From Ahniella affigens (GTDB lineage Bacteria; Pseudomonadota; Gammaproteobacteria; Xanthomonadales; Ahniellaceae): DNA of 64,000 bases. The stretch's first letter is position 1; every line of letters begins with the position of its first letter. The position numbers and the translations under genes were made by a program. The DNA is taken from assembly GCF_003015185.1 (NCBI RefSeq), contig NZ_CP027861.1, positions 85,387 to 149,386 on the forward strand, written 5' to 3'. The notes below the pieces were generated by a model, which was given only the letters and a program-made list of their open reading frames with translations, was not told the DNA's origin and searched no databases. This document shows, in pieces, positions 62,762 through 64,000 of this stretch.

Positions 62762-63255
62762 AGCGGTACCGCCGTACCCGCCAATCGATTCAACGGCACT
62801 AGGCCGTAGTAGCGACTGTCGAAAGAATCAGGCGAGGCCCCCAACATCAGCGCGAAGCCCGGCGGAACTATCTCAACGCCCTCAAGTCTCGACGACGGCA
62901 ACCCCGCTTTGGCAAGGATGATCGGGTTCACCGTCGCCACAGGCCGGCCATTGACGGACAAGACGTTTTGAGTGAGTTCCAGTCGGTCGCCTTCGGTCGC
63001 TCCAATACGCTTAACGAATATCGTGCCGTCTGGGATCAGCGGTGCAAACCCGATCATCGGGAAGGGTGCATACGTGCCAGGCGTGTAGTTTCGGTCCATC
63101 TTGCAGTGCAGGTAGAGCCGAAATGGATTGGAGGGGTTGCGCTGCGTGTCTATGCCCACACCCCAGTGGGCGATGACGAATGGCATGGCGCCCATGAACG
63201 CCGACATGAAACCAATGCCCAGAATGAGCCTCACCATCCACCGTGGGATTGTCAT
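62755..63255 (-). CDS. traF: TraF/S26-type signal peptidase, 166 aa
   Basis: Inner-membrane S26 serine peptidase that matures pilin in related systems. N-terminal helix VRLILGIGFMSAFMGAMPFVIA, Ser in PSNPF region, Lys in FVKRIGATEGD, and the SRYYG box. ATGA overlap with trbI. Length fits the TrhF/TraF type. Confidence 0.85.
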   Translation of the reverse strand: MTIPRWMVRLILGIGFMSAFMGAMPFVIAHWGVGIDTQRNPSNPFRLYLHCKMDRNYTPGTYAPFPMIGFAPLIPDGTIFVKRIGATEGDRLELTQNVLSVNGRPVATVNPIILAKAGLPSSRLEGVEIVPPGFALMLGASPDSFDSRYYGLVPLNRLAGTAVPLW

Positions 63256-63527
63256 GGGCGCACGACGCTTTCAGAGGGCGCATGGAGGACATATCGCTGG
63301 TCCAAGACAACAAATCCTTGGCTGGCGAGACGCTCAGCAATGTGATCTGTCTCGCGGATTGCTGCCTCAGCACCGAGCTTGTCGGCAAGTGCAAGAGCGA
63401 TCGCGTCCCGATCGACGACTGCAATCTTAGGCTGCGGATCAGCAGCACGCATCGAGTTGCCGAGGAACGCGCAGCTCGCGACGAGTAGCGGCCACAGCAC
63501 CGAAAACGCTTTCCATCCTGTGGTCAT
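63252..63527 (-). CDS. trbI: TrbI-type (F) conjugal protein, 91 aa
   Basis: N-terminal membrane helix (SVLWPLLVASCAFLG), then KIAVVDRDAIALALADKLGA, which fits F-type TrbI in size and place (between TraC and TraF). Couples to the TraC stop as ATGA. The similarity is modest. Confidence 0.7.
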   Translation of the reverse strand: MTTGWKAFSVLWPLLVASCAFLGNSMRAADPQPKIAVVDRDAIALALADKLGAEAAIRETDHIAERLASQGFVVLDQRYVLHAPSESVVRP

Positions 63528-64000
63528 GGCTTCACCTGGCGCTTAGTCAAGACCGCAGCGATTGCTTCGGACAGCGATAGCCCCTTGGCGCGCTCAACTT
63601 GGATTGCAGCTCGATCGCGGGGATCCGTGGAGTACATCAGAACGTCCGCCGGCGAAACGATCAGGCGGCCAATCCCCGAACCACGCTCTGTCGCACAGAA
63701 GATCTCACTGTAGACACCTGGCTCGGTGTGCACGGACCGAAGTTGTTGGACTTGCCATTCGTTGAAAGGCATGCGTCCTGATTGAACTGCTGCGGTAATG
63801 GACTCTGGCTTCTGCGCCAGCAGGTACACGCTGGCACTATTCTCGGCGATGACACGGCCGCCGGTCATCTGGGACCCCGCGCTTGTCTCGTAGAGGTCGG
63901 CGACTGACTGCGTGATAATCCCAACGCTGCCACCGTGCTTGCGGATGCGCCGATAGAACGAGAAGATGAAAGTCGCCATCTCTGGCTTGGCGATCATGGC
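63524..64000 (-). CDS. traC: TraC-type T4SS ATPase, C-terminal part
   Basis: 158 residues are visible; the 5' part lies beyond the window. It contains IITQSVADLYETS, then AENSASVYLLAQKPESI and VYSEIFCATERGSGIGRLIV, the C-terminal pattern of TraC/VirB4-type ATPases of F-type systems. Presumably the motor that drives pilus assembly. Confidence 0.85.
   Translation of the reverse strand, partial: AMIAKPEMATFIFSFYRRIRKHGGSVGIITQSVADLYETSAGSQMTGGRVIAENSASVYLLAQKPESITAAVQSGRMPFNEWQVQQLRSVHTEPGVYSEIFCATERGSGIGRLIVSPADVLMYSTDPRDRAAIQVERAKGLSLSEAIAAVLTKRQVKP

Noticed and set aside
1..64000. CRISPR arrays, tRNA, rRNA or an oriT
   Set aside because: No regular spacer-repeat array, cloverleaf or relaxase-linked nick region was recognised by eye; a covariance search would be needed to exclude tRNA-like sites.

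Overview
The window looks like the inside of a large conjugative element (plasmid or ICE) of a gammaproteobacterium, most likely of the Xanthomonadales/Lysobacter type. The reasons are a moderately high G+C content, a KfrA-type plasmid protein, an F-type (SXT/IncF-like) mating-pair apparatus at the right edge, and a secreted NHL-repeat protein whose C-terminal SDSFE-like tail resembles proteins I associate with that order. No chromosomal core gene, tRNA or rRNA was seen. Both edges cut genes: a DnaB-type replicative helicase on the left and a TraC-type T4SS ATPase on the right.

Layout. 1-4.8 kb: dnaB (partial, minus), two small plus-strand genes, a UvrD-like helicase and a hypothetical. 5.4-8.8 kb: a compact three-gene ABC-three-component (ABC-3C) conflict system (Mrr-like nuclease effector, middle component, SMC-like ATPase with a zinc hook). 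9-11 kb: a hypothetical, an orphan nucleotidyltransferase, a 49-bp tandem repeat and two attC-like stem-loops. 11-15.2 kb: KfrA, then a plus-strand operon of large antitoxin, RES toxin and tyrosine recombinase behind a promoter with an inverted repeat. 15.4-19.7 kb: small genes and a complete IS66-family element with 8-bp target duplication. 19.8-22.4 kb: the NHL protein.

22.7-51.1 kb is a long, almost entirely minus-strand block read from right to left. It holds a predicted ATPase-neighbour gene of unknown role, a second UvrD-like helicase, tiny ORFs, an OB-fold protein, a candidate single-strand annealing protein, a Cas4/RecB-like nuclease, an orphan NrdJ C-terminus-like protein, a CobS-like AAA ATPase with a HExxH/VWA partner, a CHC2/Toprim primase, SSB, a second RES-Xre toxin-antitoxin pair, a TIM-barrel protein resembling MNIO/DUF692 enzymes, a methyltransferase-SNF2 helicase fusion (DarB-like), and a string of unknown proteins. 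ssb, recombination genes and cobS-like genes in one block recall the conserved DNA-metabolism region of SXT/R391 ICEs. Many genes in this block are preceded by a GC-rich hairpin just upstream of the Shine-Dalgarno, and a 16-bp motif occurs four times in the same orientation after gene ends.

51.3-52.9 kb: a PilT/DotB-like ATPase with a partner (plus). 53.2-56.0 kb: a single-chain type IIL (MmeI-like) restriction-modification enzyme. 56.3-57.7 kb: two unknown genes. 57.7-64 kb: tightly overlapping transfer genes in the order TraC, TrbI, TraF-like S26 peptidase, TrbC-TraW fusion, a CsrA homologue, TraU, TraN. The CsrA-like gene inside the pilus operon, with three GGA motifs around its own start, is the most striking single find. 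It suggests RNA-level control of transfer, and possibly of the hairpin-led genes.
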